This document shows, one piece after another, positions 32,965 to 41,487 of a DNA stretch of 64,000 nucleotides. Location: assembly GCA_019421365.1 (NCBI GenBank), contig JAHZFJ010000019.1, positions 1-64,000 of the forward strand, written 5' to 3'. The notes beneath the pieces are model-generated. The model was not told the DNA's origin and did no database searches. It was given only the letters and a program-made list of their open reading frames with translations. Source of the DNA: Lachnospiraceae bacterium. Its GTDB lineage: Bacteria; Bacillota; Clostridia; Lachnospirales; Lachnospiraceae. Made by a program: the position numbers and the translations under genes. Position 1 is the first letter of the stretch. Each line of letters starts with the position of its first letter.

Positions 32965-34275
32965 ATGAATATTAATAATACTAATAATAAGATATACCGA
33001 TGCAGAAAACAAAATAAGCCAATTAGTGGTGTTGTTAAAGTACCAGGATCTAAGAGTATGACTAACCGAGCATTGTTGTTAGCAACATTATCAAAGAAAG
33101 ATTCCAAGTTAAGTGGTGTGCTTTTTAGCGATGATTCTAGACATTTTCTTATGAGTTTAGAACAGTTAGGTTTTAAGTTACAGATAGATGAATTGAATAA
33201 AACAGTTACGATGCAAGGTACTGGAGGCAATATTCCTAATAAGACAGGTACCATCAATGTTGGTAGTGCAGGAACCGCAGCTAGATTTTTGACAGCTCTG
33301 TTAGCACTATCTGATGGTGAATATATAATAAATTGTTCTGAACAGATGAAGAAAAGACCGATGAAACCATTATTCGATGCATTAACTGAGATGGGAGCAT
33401 CGTTTACATTCCTTGAAGAAGATGGATTCTTACCAGCTAGAGTTATTGGTAATGGAGGAACTTGTAAAGATGTAACGATGGATATTAGTAAGAGTACACA
33501 ATTTTTAAGTGCGTTACTTATGGTGGCACCTCTAACTAAGAATGGTCTAAGAATTAAGATAACAAGTGAGAAAAAAGACGGAGCCTACATACGTATAACC
33601 AGAAAGATGATGGAACAGTTTGGAGCACAGGTCGATTTTGATGGTGAAGTATATACAGTTTCTGGAGGCCAAGAGGTAGTTGTAGGTGATTATTATATTG
33701 AACCTGATGTATCAGCTTCATGTTATTTCTATGCAATTGCCGCGTTATTAGGAGGTTCCATTACAGTTAAGAATGTATGGCATAGTTCCATGCAAGGAGA
33801 TATGAAGTTTCTTGAAGTTTTAAAGTTGTTAGGTTGCAAGGTAGAAGAGAAAGAAGACGGCGTTAATGTTACAGGACCCAAAGATGGAGTTTACAAGGGG
33901 ATAGACATTAATATGAATGACTTTTCTGACCAAACTATGACGATGGCTGTTTTAGCAGCATATGCAACTACACCTACTGTAATACACAATGTTGGTCATA
34001 TTCGTTTACAAGAATGTAACCGTATGGCAGCGATTGTTAATGAACTTAATCGTGCTGGTATTAATTGCATTGAAGAAGGTGATGATTTAATGATTACGCC
34101 AGGTGAGATCAAGCCATCCATAATTGAGACGTATGAAGATCATCGTATAGCTATGGCATTTTCTCTATTAGGACTTAAGAGTGAAGGAATAATTATAGAT
34201 AATCCAGATTGTTGTAAGAAAACATTCGAGGAATATTTTCAAGTGTTAGATGAGTTGCTTAGTAATAACAAGTAA
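32965..34275 (+). CDS. aroA: 3-phosphoshikimate 1-carboxyvinyltransferase (EPSP synthase)
   Basis: 436 aa. It joins shikimate 3-phosphate and PEP in the chorismate pathway. The N-terminal VKVPGSKSMTNRALLLATL contains the Lys-Ser binding motif. NVGSAGTAARFLTALLAL is the family signature (the class II form has N-x-G-T/S-A, and the Ala next to Gly is often linked to glyphosate tolerance). YEDHRIAMAFSLLGL near the end carries the Asp/His/Arg PEP-binding residues. Ribosome site GGAAAAGAAA is weak. No other aromatic-pathway gene is adjacent, so it is an isolated copy. Confidence 0.93.
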   Translation: MNINNTNNKIYRCRKQNKPISGVVKVPGSKSMTNRALLLATLSKKDSKLSGVLFSDDSRHFLMSLEQLGFKLQIDELNKTVTMQGTGGNIPNKTGTINVGSAGTAARFLTALLALSDGEYIINCSEQMKKRPMKPLFDALTEMGASFTFLEEDGFLPARVIGNGGTCKDVTMDISKSTQFLSALLMVAPLTKNGLRIKITSEKKDGAYIRITRKMMEQFGAQVDFDGEVYTVSGGQEVVVGDYYIEPDVSASCYFYAIAALLGGSITVKNVWHSSMQGDMKFLEVLKLLGCKVEEKEDGVNVTGPKDGVYKGIDINMNDFSDQTMTMAVLAAYATTPTVIHNVGHIRLQECNRMAAIVNELNRAGINCIEEGDDLMITPGEIKPSIIETYEDHRIAMAFSLLGLKSEGIIIDNPDCCKKTFEEYFQVLDELLSNNK

Positions 34276-34393
34276 CAGTTGAGTAATCAATTATTCAACT
34301 AAAGAATTGCTTGATAGCTTTTATCGTATGCCTTTGTTATAGTTTCGATGTAATCACAAACGAAATTATAATTAAGTCTGAAGGAGGATTCAC

Positions 34394-35128
34394 ATGTTTG
34401 AAACATTAGAAGTAGGAAGAAGAATTCGAGAATTACGATTAAAGAGAAATTTAACACAGTTAAATCTTGCAGATGAGATAGGAGTAAGTTATCAAGCCGT
34501 ATCAGGTTGGGAGCGAGGAAATTCTATGCCTGATATTTCAAAGCTAGAGGAATTGGCCAATATATTAAACTGTACTATTGATGAATTGCTGGGGAGCTCA
34601 GCAGAAACAGAGACGATTAAAAAGATACTTAATGAAGATGATGGAGAACTAGTAGTAGATCTTGATAAGGTAAGTGAGATTGCTCCTTTAATAAAACCAG
34701 ATAAAACGAAGGAAATAGTTGAAAAGGTTCTTAAAGAAAATATATCCATTGATGCAAATAATGTAGTTGCTTTAGCACCATATCTTGAACAAGATTATTT
34801 AGATAAGCTAATTAAAGAAAATGAATTATCTTTTAATTTAACGATATTAATTACATTAGCACCGTTTTTGAATAAAAACATCTTAGATGATATCGCATGT
34901 GACATCAATGTGAAAGAGGATATAAATTGTTTGATTGGTATTGCACCTTTCATTAGTAGAGAAGTGTTAGAGAAGTTGGTGAATACAGTTATCAATGATG
35001 GAAATGTATCGGAATGCATCGGGTTATATCCTTTTCTTTCAAAAGAATGCCTACATAGAATTGCTGATATTCTTGTACAAAAGGAAGGGTATAAATCTAT
35101 TCTTGAGATAGCACCATTTTTGAATTAA
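34394..35128 (+). CDS. XRE-family regulator with 28-residue C-terminal repeats
   Basis: 244 aa, ribosome site GAAGGAGGATTCAC. Residues 8-62 are a Cro/CI-type helix-turn-helix (GRRIRELRLKRNLTQLNLADEIGVSYQAVSGWERG). The rest is a tandem of helical repeats beginning APLIKP, APYLEQ, APFLNK, APFISR, YPFLSK and ending APFLN. Four consecutive units are exactly 28 residues long, with the pattern [AY]-P-[YF]-[LI]-x4-L-x2-I, and each probably forms two helices (HEAT- or pentatricopeptide-like solenoid). Such a surface suggests protein-protein interaction instead of a small ligand. The target is unknown. The gene is single, closed by a terminator at 35142. Confidence 0.88.
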   Translation: MFETLEVGRRIRELRLKRNLTQLNLADEIGVSYQAVSGWERGNSMPDISKLEELANILNCTIDELLGSSAETETIKKILNEDDGELVVDLDKVSEIAPLIKPDKTKEIVEKVLKENISIDANNVVALAPYLEQDYLDKLIKENELSFNLTILITLAPFLNKNILDDIACDINVKEDINCLIGIAPFISREVLEKLVNTVINDGNVSECIGLYPFLSKECLHRIADILVQKEGYKSILEIAPFLN

Positions 35129-35141
35129 GTAATAAGGTTAT

Positions 35142-35192
35142 TAGAAGTATCTAGAAGTTGTAATAAGGAAGCAACATCTGGATACTTCTTTT
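35142..35192 (+). terminator. Rho-independent terminator after the XRE gene
   Basis: AGAAGTATC-TAGAAGTTG pairs with CAACATCT-GGATACTTCT with one interior mismatch region, then TTTTG. Confidence 0.75.
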
Positions 35193-35242
35193 GATATATG
35201 ATTATTAAGTGTTACTAAAAGAGTTTACGGAAGGAGTAGTAT

Positions 35243-35923
35243 ATGAATAAGGAATATAACAGTAATGAAGATGATAGGTTTCTTGTATTAAATAATTTAT
35301 CGAAAGAATATCTGAGAAAAATCATTATCGATTATGGCGCTCAAGTATGTGGATTCGCAAATATCGAGAGATTCGAAGACGCACAGAGTGGTTTACATCC
35401 ATGTGATATCTATTCCGATTGTAAAAGTGTAGTAGCATTCGGTGTATCATTGCCTAAAGGGTTATATATGGTAAATTCAAGCTCCATATATGGACATTTT
35501 AATGATGATGTATGTAGTAAAGTCGATGAGATAGCCTATAAAATTGCATTATTGATTGAGAGCTCATATGGTGGAGTAGCGGTTCCGATTCCGGCAGATG
35601 GACCTTACGAATACAGGGATAAAGAACGCCTTGAGGGACGCGGTCTGTTATCAATGAAGTATGTAGCAGTACAAGCGGGCTTAGGTACATTGGGTAAGAA
35701 TACTTTGTTTATGAATCAGTCATATGGTAATCGATTGACGTTAGGATGTGTTTTGACCAATATTGAGGTTGATTCGGATTCATATGCTGAAATGCTCTGT
35801 TTACCTAATTGCAATAAATGTGTTAAGAATTGCCCTTCTGGAGTATTACATGGACCTGATTCCGTTGACTACAATCAATGTAGAACAGTATGTCCTATGA
35901 GATTCGGTAATTGTGTGGTATAA
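35243..35923 (+). CDS. Epoxyqueuosine reductase-like 4Fe-4S protein
   Basis: 226 aa. The N-terminal part (QVCGFANIERFED, DCKSVVAFGVSLPKG) and GRGLLSMKYVAVQAGLGTLGKNTLFMNQSYGNRLTLGCVLTN match the QueG-like fold, including the G-L-G-x-x-G-K-N cobalamin-side motif. The C-terminus has CLPNCNKCVKNCPSGVL followed by CRTVCPMRFGNC for [4Fe-4S] binding. It is shorter than true QueG (about 310-380 aa) and lacks the HEAT-like tail, so it is probably one of the clostridial QueG-like reductases of unknown substrate. GGAAGGAGTAGT precedes the ATG. Confidence 0.82.
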   Translation: MNKEYNSNEDDRFLVLNNLSKEYLRKIIIDYGAQVCGFANIERFEDAQSGLHPCDIYSDCKSVVAFGVSLPKGLYMVNSSSIYGHFNDDVCSKVDEIAYKIALLIESSYGGVAVPIPADGPYEYRDKERLEGRGLLSMKYVAVQAGLGTLGKNTLFMNQSYGNRLTLGCVLTNIEVDSDSYAEMLCLPNCNKCVKNCPSGVLHGPDSVDYNQCRTVCPMRFGNCVV

Positions 35924-36018
35924 TCAATTGTAACGACAGACATAAAACACATTGATATGTTTGTCGTCATTGAAAAAGTTTCACAATTACTTTCAAGTAA
36001 TAAAAAAGGAGTTATGTA

Positions 36019-36279
36019 ATGGAACATTATAAATTTTCTCAAAACAGAAAGTGCGAATACTTCCCATGCCATAAGACGAACAATCCAGACAAATTTAATT
36101 GTTTGTTTTGCTACTGCCCTTTATATGCATTAAAGGATCAATGTGGGGGGAACTTTAGATATAATGATAAGGGAATTAAGGATTGTACGAATTGCCTTGT
36201 ACCACATGGAGAAAAAGGTTATGATCATATAATGGCACACATCCGAGAAGTTTTGGAGTTGGGTAAACTAGATACATAG
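36019..36279 (+). CDS. Cysteine-rich small domain protein
   Basis: 86 aa. It contains C-x3-F-x-C (CEYFPCHKT), NCLFCYCPLYALKDQCGGNF and KDCTNCLVPHGEKGYDHIM, the cysteine-rich small domain known from cobalamin-pathway proteins of clostridia. It probably binds a metal or an iron-sulfur cluster. AAAAAAGGAGTTATGTA precedes the ATG. It lies between a QueG-like and a radical-SAM gene, both Fe-S proteins. The 95 bases upstream include the hairpin ACGACA...TGTCGT (35933-35967). Confidence 0.85.
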   Translation: MEHYKFSQNRKCEYFPCHKTNNPDKFNCLFCYCPLYALKDQCGGNFRYNDKGIKDCTNCLVPHGEKGYDHIMAHIREVLELGKLDT

Positions 36280-36340
36280 ATGTAATAATATACTTGATAT
36301 GAGATTCTTCTATGGGGAAAGAAATAATAGTTAACTATCA

Positions 36341-36391
36341 TATACCTTATTAAATATGACATACTGTGTCAGGTTTAGTAAGGTATATTTT
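36341..36391 (+). terminator. Hairpin terminator, probably bidirectional
   Basis: TATACCTTA-TTAAA and TTTA-GTAAGGTATA form a long stem. An inner TGACA/TGTCA stem tops it, and TTTTAAA follows. Confidence 0.65.
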
Positions 36392-36426
36392 AAATATAAA
36401 AAAGCTGATGTAAGGAATGAGAGATT

Positions 36427-37305
36427 ATGCATTATAAAGAAGTAAAAGCAATCTTATCGCCAAGTAATGGTATGAATCTATATCGAGGTTGTTCTCACGG
36501 CTGTATCTATTGTGATGCTAGGAGTACATGCTATAATATGCAACATGATTTTGAAGATATCGAAGTGAAGGCGAATGCGGTTGAACTTTTGGAAAAGACA
36601 TTGGCACGCAAGCGAAACAAAGGAATGATTGGAACGGGTGCAATGTCAGATCCGTATATTCATATAGAAAGTAAATTACAACATACGAGAAAATGCTTGG
36701 AGTTAATAGATCGGTACGAATATGGACTTGCCATCCAGACAAAATCAGATCTTATTCTTAGAGATTTAGATTTGCTTAAAAGTATTAATGAGAAGACAAA
36801 ATGTGTTGTGCAGATGACTATGACAACATATGATGATGAGCTCTGTAAAATTATAGAGCCTAATGTATGCGTCACAAGTAAAAGAGCTGAAGTGCTTAAT
36901 ATTATGCGAGATAATGATATTCCAACAATTGTTTGGATGACTCCAATATTACCATTTATTAATGATACAGAAGAGAATATAAGAGGGTTGATTAAGTATT
37001 GTGTAGAAGCAAAGGTGTATGGAATTTTGTTGTGGGATATGGGAGTTACTTTGCGAGAAGGGGATCGAGAGTATTTTTATAAGAAATTAGATGAACATTT
37101 TCCTGGAATGAAAAGTAGATATATCAACATGTATGGCAATCAATATATGATTACTAGCCCTAATAATGACAAGTTGATGAGAATATTAAAAGAGGAATGT
37201 CAGAAGTATGGAATTATATGTGGAAGTGATGTTTTGTTTTCTTACATGAAGCAATTTGAAACAAAGGTTAATATAGAGCAGATGAGTTTGTTTGATTATC
37301 TTTAA
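36427..37305 (+). CDS. Radical SAM protein, SPL/Rv2578c-like
   Basis: 292 aa. MNLYRGCSHGCIYCDARSTCYNM contains the C-x3-C-x2-C cluster motif (Cys22, Cys26, Cys29) of radical SAM enzymes. MIGTGAMSDPYIHIES and GLAIQTKSDLILRDLDLL are typical of the SPL-family proteins related to spore photoproduct lyase (DUF of the Rv2578c group). The substrate is unknown; these proteins are distinct from true SplB. GTAAGGAATGAGAGATT precedes the ATG. It is the third Cys/Fe-S protein in a row, and converges on the methyltransferase gene. Confidence 0.87.
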   Translation: MHYKEVKAILSPSNGMNLYRGCSHGCIYCDARSTCYNMQHDFEDIEVKANAVELLEKTLARKRNKGMIGTGAMSDPYIHIESKLQHTRKCLELIDRYEYGLAIQTKSDLILRDLDLLKSINEKTKCVVQMTMTTYDDELCKIIEPNVCVTSKRAEVLNIMRDNDIPTIVWMTPILPFINDTEENIRGLIKYCVEAKVYGILLWDMGVTLREGDREYFYKKLDEHFPGMKSRYINMYGNQYMITSPNNDKLMRILKEECQKYGIICGSDVLFSYMKQFETKVNIEQMSLFDYL

Positions 37306-37307
37306 GA

Positions 37308-37352
37308 AAAAGACGATAGCGAATGTGTTATACACAAGGCAATCGTCTTTTG
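37308..37352 (+). terminator. Bidirectional terminator between convergent genes
   Basis: AAAAGACGAT (37308-37317) pairs with ATCGTCTTTT (37342-37351). A-tracts and T-tracts on both sides serve the radical-SAM gene and the opposing methyltransferase gene. Confidence 0.85.
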
Positions 37353-37358
37353 GTTATT

Positions 37359-38030
37359 TTATTTCTTTTTTAATAGAAATAGTCGGTTCATGCCCTCTTG
37401 CCAAGGGTAAGGGAATTCTAGATAACGTTCTACGTCATACGATTCTTCTAAGATACGATACCAAGTCGGCGTATCTAATTCACGAAGTCTTAATACGCCA
37501 TCTTCTGCGTAGAGGTTATCGCCGATTGGAGTGAATCCAAGTTGTATGAGTTCATCTTTGTCTATGTAAGGATTTAATTTAAGAAAAAGGTAACCTCCAG
37601 ATTGGAGTATTCTTGTGATTTCAGTAAAGATTGTATGTGCAATGTCTTTTGGAGTGACATCTAGCACATTAGAGAGTATGATACCATCAAAGCTTTCATC
37701 GTCCATCTGCTTTAGATTATCGATATCACCAGTTACAAAATCCAGGTGGCGGTAATGATTTAGATGTGCCATCTTCTCAGCGTAATGTATCCCAACTTCA
37801 GAACGGTCCATACCCATTCCATATGTAAGATAGTCAAAATCAGCACATTGGAATAAGATATCACCAGTACCACAGCCATAATCTAGTACGCGGTGCGTAT
37901 TCTGTGAGAATATTCTTAGGCAAGCATCAAAGGTTGGTTCTACTTTGAGTTTTCCACCACTTATGTCTACGAGTTCACATTCGGAATATACTTGATCCCA
38001 TAATTCTGTAGAAGCGTCGTATTGTTCCAT
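37359..38030 (-). CDS. Class I SAM-dependent methyltransferase
   Basis: 223 aa read from 38030 leftwards. VLDYGCGTGDILFQCA is the SAM-binding motif I, MDRSEVGIHYAEKMA the acidic loop region, and FDGIILSNVLDVTPKD motif IV. The tail HIRL-like segment (FPYPWQEGMNRLFLLKKK) is as in YdaC/UbiE-like small-molecule methyltransferases. I prefer ATG at 38030 with GGTGATT upstream; a GTG nine bases earlier (38039) is possible. Substrate unknown. Confidence 0.85.
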   Translation of the reverse strand: MEQYDASTELWDQVYSECELVDISGGKLKVEPTFDACLRIFSQNTHRVLDYGCGTGDILFQCADFDYLTYGMGMDRSEVGIHYAEKMAHLNHYRHLDFVTGDIDNLKQMDDESFDGIILSNVLDVTPKDIAHTIFTEITRILQSGGYLFLKLNPYIDKDELIQLGFTPIGDNLYAEDGVLRLRELDTPTWYRILEESYDVERYLEFPYPWQEGMNRLFLLKKK

Positions 38031-38324
38031 TAGAATCACCAGCTTTCTGATATAGATATTTAATGGTTACGTATATATAATAGCACATTTGTCAAAAAAT
38101 GAGAAATTTTATTTGGGAAAATGATAAATCGTTTATTATATAAAGTAAAATATGTATTTTAATTAATTATATTAAGTTGATGTGAATAATAAATCTTAAG
38201 AATAGTTTAAGCCTTAAAACAAATTGAATTTAATATAGCATAATACTGGATAGGTTGTTATAATTAATCTATTCAATACAAAGATTGTAAATGTCTATGA
38301 TGACAGAATTAAGGAGGGAGTCAG

Positions 38325-38978
38325 ATGAGTACAGCCAAAGAACAAAAAATTGATGAAATAAAACAGACAAATGATGACAATATAGAACAAATTAATGAGA
38401 TTGAGAATAGTGAAGAAAGTAATTCAGCGTTACAGGAAGAGAAAAAGAAAGAGAAAGGTAGCTTTCTGAAAGAACTTCTGATTTATGTATGTATATTCAT
38501 TGTCCTATGGAGAGTGATACCTGCTTATGTAATTGAGCGAACAATTGTTGATGGAACGTCAATGCAAAACACTTTACATGATGAAGAGCAGTTAATGGTT
38601 GAGAGATTATCCTATCAATTTTCAGATCCTAAACGATTTGATATAGTTATCCTTATGCCATATGGCGACGATGTTGATGAATATTTTATTAAGAGAGTAA
38701 TTGGCTTACCAGGCGAGACAATTCAGATCAAAGATGGGGAGATTTATATTGATGGAGAGGTTTTGGAAGAAAATTATGGTAAGGAGCCGATTATAGAGGG
38801 TGGAATTGCTGAAGAACCACTTACCCTTGGCGATGATGAGTATTTTGTAATGGGGGATAATAGAAACGATAGTGACGATAGTCGTGCAGATTATATTGGA
38901 CCAATCTCTAGAAATCTTATTAAAGGTAAGGCTATTTTAAGAATATGGCCATTAGACAGATTTGGTAGGATTGATTAA
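38325..38978 (+). CDS. lepB: Signal peptidase I
   Basis: 217 aa, membrane protease removing Sec and Tat signal peptides. A charged, Glu/Lys-rich cytoplasmic N-terminus (residues 1-48) precedes one membrane helix (about 50-67, ELLIYVCIFIVLWRVIPAYVI). Catalytic Ser79 is in VDGTSMQNTL and the general base Lys123 in YFIKRVIGLPGE. Box E EYFVMGDNRNDSDDSR follows. The N-terminal extension is longer than in most Gram-positive SipS proteins. AAGGAGGGAGTCAG gives the ribosome site. The 294 bases between the methyltransferase and this gene are AT-rich, with no gene or clear promoter that I can place. Confidence 0.93.
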   Translation: MSTAKEQKIDEIKQTNDDNIEQINEIENSEESNSALQEEKKKEKGSFLKELLIYVCIFIVLWRVIPAYVIERTIVDGTSMQNTLHDEEQLMVERLSYQFSDPKRFDIVILMPYGDDVDEYFIKRVIGLPGETIQIKDGEIYIDGEVLEENYGKEPIIEGGIAEEPLTLGDDEYFVMGDNRNDSDDSRADYIGPISRNLIKGKAILRIWPLDRFGRID

Positions 38979-39040
38979 AATTGATAGTATTTATAGAAGT
39001 AGATAGGTAATAGATTAGAATATTAAGTACGGAGTATACG

Positions 39041-39715
39041 ATGAATCAAATATTAATTGTTGAAGATGATAAGGCTTTGAGTAGGGGGATTACCCTTGCA
39101 CTTAAGTCGGAGGAGTTAACATTTAAGCAAGCATATTGTTGTAAAGAAGCAATGGATTTATGGGAAAAGGAGAGCTTTTCTCTTATAATATTAGACGTGA
39201 ATCTACCAGATGGGAATGGTTTTGATATTTTGCAAAGTATCAGAGCACATTCCTTTGTTCCCGTTATTCTGCTAACGGCGAATAATTTGGAAACTGATAT
39301 TGTTGCAGGGTTAGAGATGGGGGCAGATGATTACATATCAAAACCATTTAGTTTAATGGTTTTACGAGCAAGAGTAAATACACAGTTGAGAAAGAAACAA
39401 GTAAATCATTCTGAAATTATGAGGAGCGGTCCCTTTGCATTTGACTTTGTGAATATGAGATATGAGAAGAATGGTATAGCTATTGAACTAAGTAAAACAG
39501 AACAAAAGCTCTTGCGGATTCTAGTTGAGAATAAAGGAATTACCTTAAGTCGTGCTAATTTAGTGGACCGAATCTGGACAGATGGAGCGGAGTATGTAGA
39601 TGAGAATGCACTTTCGGTAACGGTGAAGAGGCTACGGGACAAACTAGAAGATAAGGATGACAAAGTGCACTATATAAAGACTGTATATGGAATTGGTTAT
39701 ACATGGGTAATGTAA
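39041..39715 (+). CDS. OmpR/PhoB-type response regulator
   Basis: 224 aa. Receiver domain residues 1-115: acidic pair EDD (8-10), phospho-acceptor Asp52 in IILDVNLPDG, Thr in LLTAN, Lys in SKPFS. The C-terminal winged helix (about 128-222) ends KRLRDKLEDKDDKVHYIKTVYGIGYTWV. Together with the kinase encoded next and the ABC exporter, this is the standard arrangement of cell-envelope stress modules (BceRS-AB or VraDE-like). GTACGGAGTATACG precedes the ATG. Confidence 0.93.
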   Translation: MNQILIVEDDKALSRGITLALKSEELTFKQAYCCKEAMDLWEKESFSLIILDVNLPDGNGFDILQSIRAHSFVPVILLTANNLETDIVAGLEMGADDYISKPFSLMVLRARVNTQLRKKQVNHSEIMRSGPFAFDFVNMRYEKNGIAIELSKTEQKLLRILVENKGITLSRANLVDRIWTDGAEYVDENALSVTVKRLRDKLEDKDDKVHYIKTVYGIGYTWVM

Positions 39716-39761
39716 GGGAGAATGAGTTAATAGGAAAAATAGAAATAAAAGGGGAATCGTT

Positions 39762-40661
39762 ATGTGCGATACATTTATTATATTAGCACTTACTATCATC
39801 TTACTTGTTGTTTTAGTGCTGTATGTTTTAGAAATCTGTAGAGCAAGAAGTGTATTGAATCATATCTCAAATATGCTATTAGAGGCAAAGAACGGAACAT
39901 TTACAGAATCCTGTTATGATGAAACGAAGCTATCAGCGGTAGAAGGGCAGATGAAGGAGTGGATTGCTCACTCCATTACCACTTCTAAGCAATTAGAAAA
40001 GGAACGAGATTGTATTAAAACAACCATTTCGGATATTTCACATCAGACGAAAACTCCTATTTCTAATATATCTATCTATACGGAATTGTTGTCAGAACAA
40101 GAGTTGCCAGAGGATAGCAAAGAATATGTACTTCGATTACGTGAGCAGTCACAGAAACTTAATTTCTTAATTGAAGCATTGATGAAATCTTCAAGATTAG
40201 AGACGAAAGTTGTGGCGCTTCAGCCAAGTAACTATAGTATAGAAGATTTATTAGAACAGATATGTGACCAATGTGAATTGAAAGCAAAGAATAGAGAAAT
40301 CACAATTACCAAAGAGATTGAACCGTGTTCATTACAGATAGATGCTAAGTGGACGAAAGAAGCATTGTTTAATATAGTTGATAATGCAATCAAGTATGCT
40401 GATGAAACGACCATTATTAAGATTGTTGGAGTCAAATATCCTATGTTCTATCGTATCGATATTACAAATCAAGGAATTGGCGTGAAACCAGAAGAAGTGA
40501 ATGCCATATTCGGTAGATTCTTTCGCTCGGATAATGTTAGGGATGAAGACGGCGTTGGTTTGGGTTTATATCTTGCAAGAGAGATTGTTACGCTGCAAGG
40601 TGGATATATTAAGGTGAAACCTGGAACAGAGCCAACATTCTCTGTGTTTATTCCTTGCTAG
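39762..40661 (+). CDS. Sensor histidine kinase with a single membrane helix
   Basis: 299 aa. One membrane helix (about residues 5-25) leaves almost no external part. After a HAMP-like linker comes the dimerisation helix with phospho-acceptor His94 in DISHQTKTPISN, and then the ATPase domain: N box DNAIKYADE, G1 EDGVGLGLYLAREI (about residues 265-290). A kinase with no sensing domain probably takes its signal from the adjacent FtsX-type transporter, as in Bce-type systems. AAAAGGGGAATCGTT is the ribosome site. It should phosphorylate Asp52 of the regulator encoded upstream. Confidence 0.92.
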   Translation: MCDTFIILALTIILLVVLVLYVLEICRARSVLNHISNMLLEAKNGTFTESCYDETKLSAVEGQMKEWIAHSITTSKQLEKERDCIKTTISDISHQTKTPISNISIYTELLSEQELPEDSKEYVLRLREQSQKLNFLIEALMKSSRLETKVVALQPSNYSIEDLLEQICDQCELKAKNREITITKEIEPCSLQIDAKWTKEALFNIVDNAIKYADETTIIKIVGVKYPMFYRIDITNQGIGVKPEEVNAIFGRFFRSDNVRDEDGVGLGLYLAREIVTLQGGYIKVKPGTEPTFSVFIPC

Positions 40662-40800
40662 TACCAAAATCTTTCTAAACTGTTAGATTTCAGAAAGAAT
40701 GTAGTAAGAAGAGAGTGGTATCTTGTATGTATCGAATATGTATCGTATACGTAATGTGTACTATTATATTCAAATAGGATATCATTTGGGAGGTTTGAAT

Positions 40801-41487
40801 ATGGAGATTTTAAAGACAACGAACTTATTAAAATATTATGGTAAAGATGAGAGTGAAGTAAGAGCACTTGATGGAGTGAATTTATCAATAGCAAAGGGAA
40901 GTTTTACTGCAATAGTAGGAACTTCAGGAAGTGGTAAATCGACACTATTACATATGCTAGGAGGTTTAGATCGTCCTACCAGTGGAAGTGTGACAGTAGA
41001 CGGGAAAGAGATCTTTACATTAAAAGATGAAGAGTTAACAATCTTTCGTAGAAGAAAGATTGGATTTATCTTTCAAAATTACAACTTAGTGCCTGTGTTA
41101 AATGTATATGAAAACATTGTTTTACCAATTGAATTAGATGGAAACAAAGTTGATGATTCGTATGTGAATGATATTATCAAGACATTAGGACTAGAGAAGA
41201 AGTTAAATAGTCTTCCGAATAATCTATCAGGAGGACAGCAACAAAGAGTTGCAATAGCAAGAGCGCTTGCCTCAAAACCGGCAATTATTCTAGCGGATGA
41301 ACCAACCGGTAACTTAGATAGCAAAACCAGCATGGATGTTATGGGCTTGTTAAAAGTTACAACAGCTAAATTCAAGCAAACCATCGTTATGATTACACAT
41401 AACGAGGAAATCTCACAGTTGGCAGATTGTATTATCCGAATCGAAGATGGTAAAATTGTCGGAGGTGGGCAAACATGTACAAGGTAA
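40801..41487 (+). CDS. ABC transporter ATPase, LolD/MacB/BceA type
   Basis: 228 aa. Walker A GTSGSGKSTLLHMLGGLD (about residues 39-56), Q-loop FIFQNYNLVPVLNVYENI, signature LSGGQQQRVAIARALA, Walker B IILADEPTGNLD, H-loop MITHNEE. The sequence GLDRPTSGSV is characteristic of ATPases that pair with FtsX-domain permeases. The start at 40801 follows TTGGGAGGTTTGAAT; the upstream in-frame ATG at 40723 is not supported. The last codons overlap the permease start at 41475. It energises export or target release of an antimicrobial or envelope compound. Confidence 0.94.
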   Translation: MEILKTTNLLKYYGKDESEVRALDGVNLSIAKGSFTAIVGTSGSGKSTLLHMLGGLDRPTSGSVTVDGKEIFTLKDEELTIFRRRKIGFIFQNYNLVPVLNVYENIVLPIELDGNKVDDSYVNDIIKTLGLEKKLNSLPNNLSGGQQQRVAIARALASKPAIILADEPTGNLDSKTSMDVMGLLKVTTAKFKQTIVMITHNEEISQLADCIIRIEDGKIVGGGQTCTR

